Shown here: positions 9,584 through 17,513 of the stretch, one piece after another
Layout of the letters: each line of letters opens with the position of its first letter
How positions within the stretch are numbered: position 1 is the first letter of the stretch
Notes under the pieces: model-generated
Database searches by the model: none
Seen by the model: the letters and a program-made list of their open reading frames with translations, nothing else
Told to the model about the DNA's origin: nothing
Position numbers and translations under genes: made by a program
Assembly: GCA_012034805.1 (NCBI GenBank)
Contig: JAAUOP010000014.1
Coordinates: forward strand, 1 to 56,964
Length of the DNA stretch: 56,964 nt
Origin: Synechococcales cyanobacterium CRU_2_2
Lineage (GTDB): Bacteria; Cyanobacteriota; Cyanobacteriia; PCC-9006; JAAUQQ01
Reading direction: 5' to 3'

Positions 9584-9800
9584 GAATCTGTTCAAAAACC
9601 CCTTGCAACCCGAATGGTGGATCGCCATTCATGCAGTTAGTCTAGCCGCGCATCACTGGCTTGCTCTTAACTATGCGGGTCTTCGGGGTACCGTCGCTAT
9701 TCCGGTGTGGATTCCACGAATCGAATGAGCGACGGTACCCCGGACCCGCTCGAGTTGAGCAATCCAGTCCTGAGAGGTTTCCGAAGCGGTGAACAGATTC
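9584..9800 (+). ncRNA. Candidate retron msr-msd non-coding RNA
   Basis: Bracketed by an 11-bp perfect inverted repeat, GAATCTGTTCA (9584-9594, a1) and TGAACAGATTC (9790-9800, a2). Inside, a short msr-like hairpin GAATGG(7-nt loop)CCATTC spans 9612-9630. A long msd-like hairpin spans about 9655-9768: basal ACTGG/CCAGT, TTGCTC/GAGCAA, AACT/AGTT, GCGGGTC/GACCCGC, then a 14-bp perfect stem 9685-9698/9728-9741 and a terminal GTGG/CCAC hairpin. This order (a1, msr, msd, a2, then RT) is the canonical retron layout. A possible branching G is 9605 (TTGC), but TAGC at 9643-9646 is an alternative; I cannot decide. Confidence 0.7.
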
Positions 9801-9803
9801 GTT

Positions 9804-9835
9804 GTTGGGTGGGCGAGGAAACTCACCCACCCAAC
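9804..9835 (+). other. GC-rich hairpin between ncRNA and RT gene
   Basis: A 10-bp perfect stem GTTGGGTGGG/CCCACCCAAC, then after one mismatch GAG/CTC closed by a GAAA tetraloop. No T-run follows, so it is not a classical terminator. It may cap or separate the ncRNA from the RT message, or act as an RT-leader structure. Confidence 0.6.
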
Positions 9836-9926
9836 ATCTCAACATCAACATCTCAACATCCCAAAAGAAACTCGGCTCAAGCATCACATCATCGAACGTT
9901 GGTCCTCCCCCCCACCGCATTTCCCC

Positions 9927-11414
9927 ATGACCAGTCAGCCTGAGACCCGCCAAGCGCTTTACGATCGCATCCGTCAAAGCTCCAAAGACGAAGTCATCCT
10001 CAACGAAATGATTCGGCTCGGATTCTGGCCCACTGCGGGAACCTTGCCCGAAGACCCAGCTGAGGAAATTCGACGGCAGGCTGAAATTCAGCAGGAGCTA
10101 GCCGACCTGCGGACTGAGAGTCGCAAGCTCAATGATGAAAAAGCACTCAAGAAAAAGTTGCTCAAGCAACGAATGGAGGCATCTAAGCAAAAGCAACAGG
10201 AAACCAAGATACGTCGCGATCGCGAACGCCAAGAACGCGCCGCCGCTTGGAAATCCCGGCAAGCCCAAGACACTCGTTTACCTTGGGAGGGCGTCTCAGC
10301 TGGACTGAGCCAGACCGGCTGCGATCGCGATCGCCTCCAGCAATACCACCTGCCCGAACTCGGCACCGCCGCAGACATTGCCCAGGCCATGGGCCTTCCC
10401 CTCGGACAGCTGCGTTTTCTGAGCTTTTCGCGCCGCATCAGCCACATTTCCCACTACGTTCGGTTTCGTATCGCCAAAAAGACAGGGGGCGATCGTCTCA
10501 TCTCTGCGCCGATGCCCCGGCTCAAAGCCGCACAATACTGGATTGTCGCCAATATCCTAGAGCCGCTCAAAGTCCACGATGCTGCCCATGGTTTCTGTCG
10601 CAACCGCTCCATTGTCACCAATGCCACCCCCCACGTCGGCGCAGATGTGGTGGTTAACCTCGATCTGAAGGACTTTTTTCCCTCTATTTCCTACGCCCGA
10701 ATCAAAGGCTTATTTCGCGCCCTGGGTTACTCTGAAGCTGCTGCCACGATCTTTGCGCTGCTCTGTACCGAAGCGGATGTGGAAGAAGTCGAACTCGATG
10801 GCCGCACCTACTACGTTGCCCAGTCCGCCCGCCGTCTCCCTCAAGGCGCACCCACTAGCCCCGGTTTGACTAACATTCTTTGCCGTCGTCTCGATCGCCG
10901 TCTGACGGGTCTGGCCCAGGAACTCGGCTACACCTACACCCGCTACGCAGATGACCTGACTTTTTCTGCCTCGGGCGCAGCAGCTGGGCAAGTGGGTCGG
11001 CTCTTGCGCCAAGTCAAGGACATTGTGACGCACGAGGGATTTGAAGTTCATCCAAAGAAAACGCGAGTCTTGCGTCAGTCTCGGCAGCAGGAGGTCACGG
11101 GGGTGGTGGTGAATGAGAAACTGAATGTCGATCGCAAAACCCTCAAGCGCTTCCGCGCCACCCTGCACCACATCGAAAAAGATGGTTTTAAGGGAAAAAC
11201 CTGGGGACATCAATCGGATGTACAGACAAATGTACAGGCAAATGTACAGGCAAATGTACAGGAGTCGGATATACAGGGGTCGAATTTACTCAGTGCAGTC
11301 CAAGGGTTTGCCAACTATGTCTATATGGTCAATCCCGAAAAAGGTGGCCCGTTTCTCGATCAAGTCAAGCGCATCAAACAAAAATACAAACTCGATCGCA
11401 AGCCAAAGCGATAA
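9927..11414 (+). CDS. Retron-type reverse transcriptase
   Basis: About 495 residues from the ATG at 9927; an in-frame GTG at 9789 lies inside the a2 repeat and is unlikely. Residues 1-150 are an N-terminal extension with a highly charged coiled coil (about 45-105). The RT core follows: D246 in LDLKDFFPSIS, LPQGAPTSPGLTN, the catalytic Y340-A-D-D343, and the VTG triplet (390-392) typical of retron RT region Y, then a thumb ending GFANYVYMVNPEKGG. No maturase or endonuclease domain is present, which argues against a group II intron. A 12-bp in-frame repeat expands a thumb linker (11219-11263). The gene is intact although many neighbours are frameshifted. No clear Shine-Dalgarno. Confidence 0.9.
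   Translation: MTSQPETRQALYDRIRQSSKDEVILNEMIRLGFWPTAGTLPEDPAEEIRRQAEIQQELADLRTESRKLNDEKALKKKLLKQRMEASKQKQQETKIRRDRERQERAAAWKSRQAQDTRLPWEGVSAGLSQTGCDRDRLQQYHLPELGTAADIAQAMGLPLGQLRFLSFSRRISHISHYVRFRIAKKTGGDRLISAPMPRLKAAQYWIVANILEPLKVHDAAHGFCRNRSIVTNATPHVGADVVVNLDLKDFFPSISYARIKGLFRALGYSEAAATIFALLCTEADVEEVELDGRTYYVAQSARRLPQGAPTSPGLTNILCRRLDRRLTGLAQELGYTYTRYADDLTFSASGAAAGQVGRLLRQVKDIVTHEGFEVHPKKTRVLRQSRQQEVTGVVVNEKLNVDRKTLKRFRATLHHIEKDGFKGKTWGHQSDVQTNVQANVQANVQESDIQGSNLLSAVQGFANYVYMVNPEKGGPFLDQVKRIKQKYKLDRKPKR
11219..11263 (+). repeat. 12-bp in-frame tandem repeat in RT gene
   Basis: About 3.5 copies of ATGTACAGGCAA, encoding NVQA units, in the linker between thumb helices of the RT. Confidence 0.85.
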
Positions 11415-11447
11415 TCTCACAATTTGATCTCGTCTTGGATCTCGTCT

Positions 11448-11487
11448 TTGCCCTTGCCCTTGCCCTTGCCTTTGCCTTTGCCTTTGC
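11448..11487 (+). repeat. 6-bp tandem repeat
   Basis: TTGCCC/TTGCCT hexamers in the gap after the RT stop; a plausible site of slipped-strand variation. The remaining 11415-11602 shows no gene. Confidence 0.8.
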
Positions 11488-11602
11488 AATGGTGAACCTG
11501 GTGAAGCCCAACCCATACTATTGGCTTGCCATTTTGGCAGGTATTGTTTTGAGTTTTCAGCTTTAATAAAATTTACTGCATCCGCTAGGGAGCTTTTGAG
11601 TA

Positions 11603-12316
11603 ATGGCGATCGATCAGTTCGTTGAATTTTATCAAACGTTTCCGAGGGGACTGAGGCAGCTCGCCGGTACCGAGGGGCGTGACGTTTACGTCGGTCGCGA
11701 TAGCTTTAATAACTATGCCGGTGTCGGTGGCAATGACTTCATCGTCACCGCCCAGGGTCGTAGTCTATTCTCCGGTGGTGAAGGGGACGACTATCTACTC
11801 GGTGGACGTTCCAGCGATCTGCTTGATGGGGGCGAAGGGGATGATGTCTTGAGCGGTCGCGGTGGCAATGATGCTCTGTCTGGTGGTGCTGGCAACAATG
11901 TTTTGGTGGGCGGCGGTGGGGATGACACGTTCGATGTCCTGTCGTTTCGGGGTGCAGGAATTCCAGGTGTTAACTACATTATTGATCCGGGTGGATCGTT
12001 GGATGGCGTGTCGCGGGTGACGGATTTTAAGCCGGGGGAAGATGGCCTAAAGATTAGCGTTCCGCTGCTGCAGCTAGATGATGTTGCATTAGCTGCTTTG
12101 GGGATCGTTACCCGTGATGGTGATGCGGAGAGCAGTGCCGAGGCGATCGTGTACAACGAATCCAATGGCAAGCTGTTCTTGAATTTGAATGGTACTGATG
12201 CCGGTTTTAGTGGTGGTGGTGGATCAATCAACTATAAGGGTGGATTGTTCGCAGTTTTGAGTGGGGCTCCTAGCCTGACATTTAGTGATTTGATTATTGC
12301 TCAGGCGTCTTTTTAG
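11603..12316 (+). CDS. RTX-type calcium-binding repeat protein
   Basis: 237 residues. GGxGxD nonapeptides occupy residues about 50-110 (FSGGEGDDYLLGGRSSDLLDGG, LSGRGGNDALSGGAG). The C-terminal domain has VTDFKPGEDGLKI, the usual cap following RTX repeats. No N-terminal signal peptide; likely type I-secreted or surface protein. Role unknown. Confidence 0.85.
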   Translation: MAIDQFVEFYQTFPRGLRQLAGTEGRDVYVGRDSFNNYAGVGGNDFIVTAQGRSLFSGGEGDDYLLGGRSSDLLDGGEGDDVLSGRGGNDALSGGAGNNVLVGGGGDDTFDVLSFRGAGIPGVNYIIDPGGSLDGVSRVTDFKPGEDGLKISVPLLQLDDVALAALGIVTRDGDAESSAEAIVYNESNGKLFLNLNGTDAGFSGGGGSINYKGGLFAVLSGAPSLTFSDLIIAQASF

Positions 12317-12384
12317 ATTTGTTTGTTCAGAGATTGCCTCGATATTCATTGAACATTCGGGCTGGCAAGGTTGCCTGTCTCCTT

Positions 12385-13117
12385 TCAGGGAAGTGGCTGG
12401 CCTGAGCCTCCTGACGGCTGCAATCGTTCCGCTTCGTTGGAAAGGCGATCGTAAATTCTGAGCCAATACAGCCAAGTCAGCCCAGCCTCCCGCACAAACC
12501 GAGCCGAGCGAATCCACAAAATCTCAAGCGGGCAACTGCCCCGCGAGGTCAATAGCCCCAGGCGGTTCGCCGCGAGCCCGCTTGTTTGAAGCCCCACGCG
12601 ATCGCACATCAGCATCGCCCTCGGCAGATGATACCCCTGGGTCACCAACACCACTGACTTTGGAGCAGAGTTGCGATCGCCAAAACCGCAAAGTGCCGAC
12701 AGGTATCGTGGGTATCAATGCCCAAGGGATCTATGACAATTTGAGACTGGGGCACACCTCGAGCGATCGCATACCGTGCCATGGCCTGGGCCTGAGAACT
12801 CTGGCGATCGTCACCGGAAATGAACAGATAACGCACCCGACCTTGCCAATACAACAAAGTTGCCGCTTCCACCGCTCGCGGGTCACATCCGTAAGTGTTG
12901 TTTCATTCACTACCGCTGCGCCAAAGACAATCGCATACTGGCTCAGCGGAACCGTTTCGACTCGGGAGTGGATTCGAGCTGCCCTCGGCCATTGCAGCCC
13001 GACGATTTGAAGCAGTTGCGGGACAAAAAAACACAGCCCCAGACCCAGCAGCCAGACCCGGCAGTGGCGTCGAGGGGGGCGCGATCGCTTCAAGTTTCGC
13101 TTCGCACGCGAAGTCAA
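12385..13117 (-). CDS. YdcF/SanA-like DUF218 protein, two frameshifts
   Basis: Three minus-strand reading frames together spell one DUF218 protein. They are an N-terminal membrane helix (VWLLGLGLCFFVPQLLQIV), YAIVFGAAVVNE...DVTRER, then VEAATLLYWQGRVRYLFISGDDRQ...IVIDPLGIDTHDTC, then SVVLVTQGYHLPRAML. One base is lost near 12877 (ERVEAA context) and another near 12660-12700. DUF218 proteins are membrane-anchored and linked to envelope integrity. Could be a true pseudogene or two sequencing indels; the conserved blocks are otherwise undegraded, favouring the latter. Confidence 0.7.
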
Positions 13118-13133
13118 GGTCTCACCTGAGTGA

Positions 13134-13177
13134 AGGGATTTTTGTCGTAGGGAAGAACCGCTGTTCGTCCGGCTTTT
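13134..13177 (+). repeat. Dispersed intergenic repeat, copy 1
   Basis: Core TTTGTCGTAG then GAACCGCTGTTCGTCCGG; related copies occur at 51425-51470 and, inverted, at 45051-45100. GAACCGCTGTTC can fold as a small hairpin. Confidence 0.75.
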
Positions 13178-13200
13178 ACTATGTCGGATCGGCTGACTCC

Positions 13201-13228
13201 AAAAAGCCCAGGGCGATCGCCCTGGGCT
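13201..13228 (-). terminator. Terminator built on a HIP1 palindrome
   Basis: Perfect 24-bp palindrome (13205-13228; half-site AGCCCAGGGCGA) centred on GCGATCGC and, on the minus strand, followed by TTTTT. It lies 37 bp past the stop of the Bax inhibitor-1 gene, so it is a good intrinsic terminator for it. Confidence 0.75.
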
Positions 13229-13264
13229 CTAAGTCGGGTACATAGACCAGCGGAAACGTCACCT

Positions 13265-13951
13265 CTAGCGGCGTGACATCACCAGTTGCAACACATACCA
13301 GAACAACAACGCCACTGAGGCAAACAGCTCCAGAGACGCCGCCACGTGGTGACGGGTCGAGAAGTGGTGCATCACCTTCGAGGTATCGTACAAAATCGCG
13401 CAGGAGGCAAAACCCACCATCACCGCCGAGAACAATAAACCCAGCGTAAAACCGAACAGGGCGCTGCAAATAATCAGACCCAAGGCAATCAGGCCACCGA
13501 TACGGAGGAAACCACCCAAGAACGAAAAATCCCTCTTCGTTGTGAAAGCGATCATCGTCAGTCCCCCAAACATAAACGCCGTCAAAATCCCGGCAGTGGG
13601 TAGCACACTCGGGTCAGAAAAGAAGGCAGCAATATAGATCAGCGGCGCAAAAATGAGCGCATAGCCTGCAACGTAGAGACCCAGGCCCAGGTATTGCAGA
13701 TTCTCGTCATCCGCCTTGGCCGCGAGCCCACGAGAAATCCAGCCCAGCACGGCAAAGGCACCAATAATGGCGAGCCAAGCAAAGCGGCTCGAGGACACCA
13801 ACCCCGCCATCACCTGGGCAATGCCAGTCTGGATGAAAATATATTCCAGCAGGCCAAACGCTGCAACGGCACCGGCTAGGTGAATATAGGTCTTTTTGAT
13901 AAATTCGGCGCGTTCATTGGGCTGCGCCTGAGCCACGGACAGCATGGGCAT
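13265..13951 (-). CDS. Bax inhibitor-1/YccA family membrane protein
   Basis: 228 residues, about seven membrane helices (for example FGLLEYIFIQTGIAQVMAG, LAIIGAFAVLGWIS, LGLYVAGYALIFAPLIYIAAF, AFMFGGLTMIAF). The N-terminus FIKKTYIHLAGAVAAFGLLE and the C-terminal LFASVALLFWYVLQL match the UPF0005/BI-1 family, which forms pH-sensitive calcium-leak channels in the members studied. Monocistronic, with its own terminator. Confidence 0.9.
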   Translation of the reverse strand: MPMLSVAQAQPNERAEFIKKTYIHLAGAVAAFGLLEYIFIQTGIAQVMAGLVSSSRFAWLAIIGAFAVLGWISRGLAAKADDENLQYLGLGLYVAGYALIFAPLIYIAAFFSDPSVLPTAGILTAFMFGGLTMIAFTTKRDFSFLGGFLRIGGLIALGLIICSALFGFTLGLLFSAVMVGFASCAILYDTSKVMHHFSTRHHVAASLELFASVALLFWYVLQLVMSRR

Positions 13952-14165
13952 TGCGATTTCTCCCTAGAGCTTTACGATTCGCTCTTTAGATCCTAGCTTA
14001 CCCAATTTTTTGGGCAGGCCGGGATCCTCCCCAAAGAATTCACAACTTGCCGAGTCTTTGATATCTCCGAGTTTTTCAATATCTCCGACAATAGCTCCGA
14101 GTCTGTGTCGGTCTAACCTGTGTATGCTCAATCTGTAACTCTCCGAACCTGGGTGTTCTCGATCT

Positions 14166-14741
14166 GTGCATCCCAACCGTGTTGTTTTGCTTGTCTCCCT
14201 GTGGTTTGTCCCGGCGGCCTTGGGCCTTGGGGCTGGAGTGCTGGGTTCGATCGCCCCCGATCACCGTTATCTCGCCCTCGCGTTGCTGCTGCTGTGCCTA
14301 GACCAAGCCCGCATGGCGATCGCCGACCTCCAAGATATTGCCGCCATCACCACCCAATCTTCTGGGCCTGATCTGCGTCTCGATCGCTTTCGGCTGGTCA
14401 CCTGGAGCACAATCACCTCGAGCTCATCGGATTTTATATAGCTGGATTTTGGGGTGCTGGGCAGGCTCTGGGCTGGGGGGCATTCTCGTTTTGCTCAGCC
14501 AACTGGGGTTCCATGGGTTGGCGGGGGTGCAGCTGCGGCCCGGTGAGGCTGAGCCGGTGGTGGAATTGGGGATTGGGGGCGATCGCCGGTTCTCATTGCC
14601 GATGCTGTCGGTCTTGGACTCACCGTTCTTTGGGTCTTACAGGTGGCTCCTTTGATCATGGCCTTCGCGCTTTTATCCATGCTCATCGCCTATGGTTTCG
14701 TCAAATATGGTCATTTGGGTCAATCCAAAGCCGGACATTAA
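14166..14741 (+). CDS. Membrane protein of unknown function, frameshifted
   Basis: Several plus-strand frames join into one membrane protein: VVLLVSLWFVPAALGLGAGV, LALALLLLCLDQARMAI, then LIGFYIAGFWGAGQALG, then ILVLLSQLGFHGL...VELGIGGDRR, and last VLWVLQVAPLIMAFALLSML with a C-terminal VKYGHLG tail. At least two or three single-base shifts (near 14400, 14480 and 14600) are needed. I do not recognise a function. Pseudogene or sequence errors are both possible. Confidence 0.5.
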
Positions 14742-14780
14742 TCAAACTGGACATTAATCAAACTGGACATTAATAATATC
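14733..14780 (+). repeat. 16-bp tandem repeat
   Basis: Copies of GGACATTAATCAAACT start at the 3' end of the preceding gene and run into the gap. The remaining 14781-15056 is AT-rich with no supported gene. Confidence 0.8.
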
Positions 14781-15056
14781 AGACATTAATAGAGATTCCA
14801 TCGGTTTAAACTCGCGTTTAGAGTTAGATATCGTAAGTTCCTATTGAGTCCAGTACAGATGTAGAAACAAACTGCCTATGTTTTCTCTAGCAATCTGTCC
14901 GGATTTAGCAGATAAATCTAGAGAATAGGATGGGCATCTTTGGACTTCACGAGATACGTTTTACACGAAAGTATTTCATGAGATCCATTTTTCGTGAGAC
15001 TCAAAAAGACCCAAACCATTCGCTTGCAGAACACGGTGCGATAGATTTTATCTTCT

Positions 15057-16043
15057 ATGAACTTTTATTCCCATGCAAGCCTCTGTCGATCTCTTCAATC
15101 TGCCTACTTCCCCAATCGAAAGGTTGAGCTTCAACGCTTCTCTCTAGGCGGGCAGTACTGGCAACTACCAGCAGTCGATGGACGAATCCCCATCACTCGC
15201 TTTTTCATGGCTGCTCGCTTTATCGACTTTTTTGAACCGTCTACTTCCCGAGCCACGAATGACCCTTCCCTGGACAATGACCCCTCCCTAGAGAAAGCTC
15301 GATTCATTGACTACCTCCCCAAGGTTTGTCATGGCCTCGTCAACCTAGAGGAATGGCGATCGCAGCCCCTAGAACAGCACTATGAACCCTCGCCCACCAT
15401 CCTTTGGGAAACAGTGTCTGCTTGGGAGAACTATGTCGCAGAGCGTCGGAAGATCTTCTCAGACTCGCGGCGGCGGCAGCGCAAGCTCGAAAGCGAGCTA
15501 GGAGCATTGACGTTTTGCTTTGACGATTCCAATCCCGCAACCCTCGCCCAGGCCATGGCTTGGAAATCGGAACAATATCTGGCATCCGGTGAACCGGATG
15601 CCTTTGCTAACGCCAAGCATGTCGCCTTTTTCCGGGCGCTTGCTCAAGAAAAGTTGCTGTTGATCTCTAGTCTTTGTGCTGACAAGCAGCTGTTGGCGGT
15701 TCACATTGGCGTTTTGGCTAACAATCGCCTCTGCTCCTGGGTGCCCGCCTACGACACTCGCTACCGCCCTTTTGCCCCTGGCAGACTCCTGTTGCTGTCC
15801 CTCTTGGAGGCCAGCTTTCAGCGCGGACATCAGGAATTTGATTTTCTGATTGGTAATGAACCTTACAAATGGCCCTACGCCACGCACACTCGCTTGATCG
15901 CAGCCTTGGGTCAACCGCCCATCTCCGTCCGGGCAAATCAATGGCTCAAGGCGATCGCCAAGCCGCTACTCCTAGACAGGCTCAATCAGTCTCCCGCGAT
16001 CAAGACCTTTGTCAAAACCCTGGCAATGCGGCTAGAGGCCTAG
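15057..16043 (+). CDS. GNAT-like N-acetyltransferase (BioF2/CelD-type)
   Basis: About 328 residues. The C-terminal half has the GNAT-like core: FFRALAQEKLLLISSLCADKQLLAVHIGVL, LLLLSLLEASFQRGHQEFDFLIGNEPYKWPYA. The motif FDF-L-G-EPYK is characteristic of the Acetyltransf_6 family, linked to polysaccharide or cell-surface metabolism. The N-terminal 60 residues are doubtful: there is no Shine-Dalgarno at 15057, and an alternative ATG at 15073 in another frame (MQASVDLFNLP) would need a shift near 15140 to join the core. Confidence 0.75.
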   Translation: MNFYSHASLCRSLQSAYFPNRKVELQRFSLGGQYWQLPAVDGRIPITRFFMAARFIDFFEPSTSRATNDPSLDNDPSLEKARFIDYLPKVCHGLVNLEEWRSQPLEQHYEPSPTILWETVSAWENYVAERRKIFSDSRRRQRKLESELGALTFCFDDSNPATLAQAMAWKSEQYLASGEPDAFANAKHVAFFRALAQEKLLLISSLCADKQLLAVHIGVLANNRLCSWVPAYDTRYRPFAPGRLLLLSLLEASFQRGHQEFDFLIGNEPYKWPYATHTRLIAALGQPPISVRANQWLKAIAKPLLLDRLNQSPAIKTFVKTLAMRLEA

Positions 16044-16074
16044 AGCAGGAAGCCTTGAGCAAGCTAATGGTTGC

Positions 16075-16488
16075 CTAGCAGCGATCGCACACCCCATGCA
16101 CCGTCACCTCATAATCTTCCACCTGCAAGCCAGGACGGAGGCGCTGCAAGTCAATACACTGAAACTTTTCCCAGGCAATGTCTTCAATGGCCCCGCAGCA
16201 CCGGCAGCGAAAGTGGTGGTGGGGCGAAACATTGGCATCATAGCGACAGACCCCCTCCTCCAGCAAAACCTCGCGCACCAGCCCAACGTCCCGCAGTGCC
16301 TGCAACGAACTGTAAACGGTTGCTTGGGAAGAAGTGGGTGCATCCCGATTCAAATCGCTAAGAATTTGTTCAGCAGTCGGGTGGTCTTGGCGATCGAGCA
16401 GGTTTGAGTAGACCGCAAATCGCTGGGGGGTCACCCGCAAGCCTTGGGCCTTGAGAATCCGTACGACATTGTCTGCTTGCTGCTCCAT
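16075..16488 (-). CDS. perR: Fur-family peroxide regulator PerR
   Basis: 137 residues. Winged-helix DNA-binding domain (GLRVTPQRFAVYSNLLDRQDHPTAEQIL, TVYSSLQALRDVGLV) and a metal-binding dimer domain (HHHFRCRCCG, and C-terminal VCDRC) supplying the structural zinc cysteines. Fur-family PerR represses peroxide-defence genes until metal-catalysed oxidation. It is transcribed divergently from a type II peroxiredoxin, the arrangement known for cyanobacterial perR/prxII, and a 7-1-7 operator lies between them. Confidence 0.9.
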   Translation of the reverse strand: MEQQADNVVRILKAQGLRVTPQRFAVYSNLLDRQDHPTAEQILSDLNRDAPTSSQATVYSSLQALRDVGLVREVLLEEGVCRYDANVSPHHHFRCRCCGAIEDIAWEKFQCIDLQRLRPGLQVEDYEVTVHGVCDRC

Positions 16489-16647
16489 ACCCCCTCGTTC
16501 CCAAGACTAAATTGACTATCCTTTCCGTGTGACGTCCTTTGCTTGCAGGAAGAACCCTGCCCTGCATTCTATGCCCACGATAACATCCCTCTTTCTGGAC
16601 GGGGATAAATTTGCAGAGTCAAGATCATGAATCAGTGATTATACTTA

Positions 16648-16676
16648 TTGATAGATTCTTAAATCAGAATTATTCT
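16648..16676 (+). promoter_or_regulatory. Promoter of the peroxiredoxin gene
   Basis: TTGATA (16648-16653) and TATTCT (16671-16676) with 17-bp spacing. The -10 overlaps the inferred PerR operator. Confidence 0.5.
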
Positions 16677-16678
16677 GA
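16664..16678. promoter_or_regulatory. PerR-box-like 7-1-7 operator
   Basis: Perfect inverted repeat TCAGAAT-T-ATTCTGA in the perR/prx gap. The 7-1-7 geometry is that of PerR boxes, and it covers the -10 region, so bound PerR would block the prx promoter. Confidence 0.65.
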
Positions 16679-16720
16679 GTTGAGTGCCTTCAAATTTTTA
16701 GAACCTCAAGGAGATTCACC

Positions 16721-17305
16721 ATGGCAGTTATCGATCGCGTCCCTGACGTCACCTTCAAGACCCGTGTCCGCGATGAGTCCGTGGAAGGGCCTAACCCCTA
16801 CCGCTGGCAAGATTTGACCACCCAAGAAATCTTTGGCGGCAAAAAAGTCGTCTTGTTCTCCTTGCCCGGTGCCTTTACCCCCACCTGCTCTTCCAACCAC
16901 CTGCCTCGCTACGAAGAACTCTACGAAGAATTCAAGGGCCAGGGCGTTGACCAAATCATCTGCATCTCGGTGAATGACGCCTTTGTGATGTTCCAGTGGG
17001 GCAAACAAGTGGGTGCCAAGAACGTCTTTTTGCTGCCCGATGGCAACGGCGAATTTACCCGCAAGATGGGCATGTTGGTCGAGAAAAATAACCTTGGCTT
17101 TGGGCAACGCTCCTGGCGCTATTCCGCATTGGTGAGTGATGGTCAGATCGAGAAGGTCTTTGCCGAGCCGGACTTTGCCGACAACTGCCCGACGGATCCC
17201 TTCGAGGTTTCCGATGCAGATACCATGCTGGCCTATCTAAAAGGCACCGAGTCGGCCGGTGTGTCGGCCCCGTGCTCGAATTCGTTGGCTAGGATCATTC
17301 CTTAG
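16721..17305 (+). CDS. Type II (Prx5-like) peroxiredoxin
   Basis: 194 residues. Reduces hydroperoxides through the peroxidatic cysteine in [15 protein letters not shown] (PxxxTxxC). The [25 protein letters not shown] and [12 protein letters not shown] blocks fit the Prx5 subfamily. It starts at an ATG after AAGGAG (16709-16714). Probably PerR-controlled. A thioredoxin-reductase-like flavoprotein follows 200 bp downstream and may be part of its reducing system (inference). Confidence 0.92.
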   Translation: MAVIDRVPDVTFKTRVRDESVEGPNPYRWQDLTTQEIFGGKKVVLFSLPGAFTPTCSSNHLPRYEELYEEFKGQGVDQIICISVNDAFVMFQWGKQVGAKNVFLLPDGNGEFTRKMGMLVEKNNLGFGQRSWRYSALVSDGQIEKVFAEPDFADNCPTDPFEVSDADTMLAYLKGTESAGVSAPCSNSLARIIP

Positions 17306-17327
17306 GATCGTGAATTTAATAACCTGC

Positions 17328-17362
17328 GTAGGTTGGGTCGAGCCTTGCGAAACCCAATCTAC
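17328..17362 (+). repeat. GTAGGTTGGGT-type palindromic repeat, copy 1
   Basis: GTAGGTTGGGT...AAACCCAA, a partly palindromic intergenic repeat; a second, diverged copy lies at 44673-44706. Confidence 0.65.
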
Positions 17363-17513
17363 ACATGACGCGTTGTTTAATCCTTCTTCCTTAGGATCTG
17401 CCTGGGGATGTGGGTTGGGTCTCAAGCCTGCCGACATCCCGCCTAACCGGCAAAAGTCTGTCCCAGATCTCGCCAGATCCCTATGAGTCCCTTTCGAGTT
17501 TAGTGAGTGAGCC

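Noticed and set aside
9789..9926. Upstream GTG extension of the RT
   Set aside because: The start lies inside the a2 repeat of the ncRNA and the added 46 residues overlap the GNRA-capped hairpin; they look non-coding.
9927..11414. Group II intron maturase or diversity-generating RT
   Set aside because: No maturase X or endonuclease domain, no domain V-like RNA, and no template/variable repeat pair or target gene nearby.
13964..14176. Small minus-strand ORF upstream of the Bax inhibitor-1 gene
   Set aside because: It lies in the promoter area, contains degenerate repeats (ATATCTCCGA-type) and has no recognisable domain.
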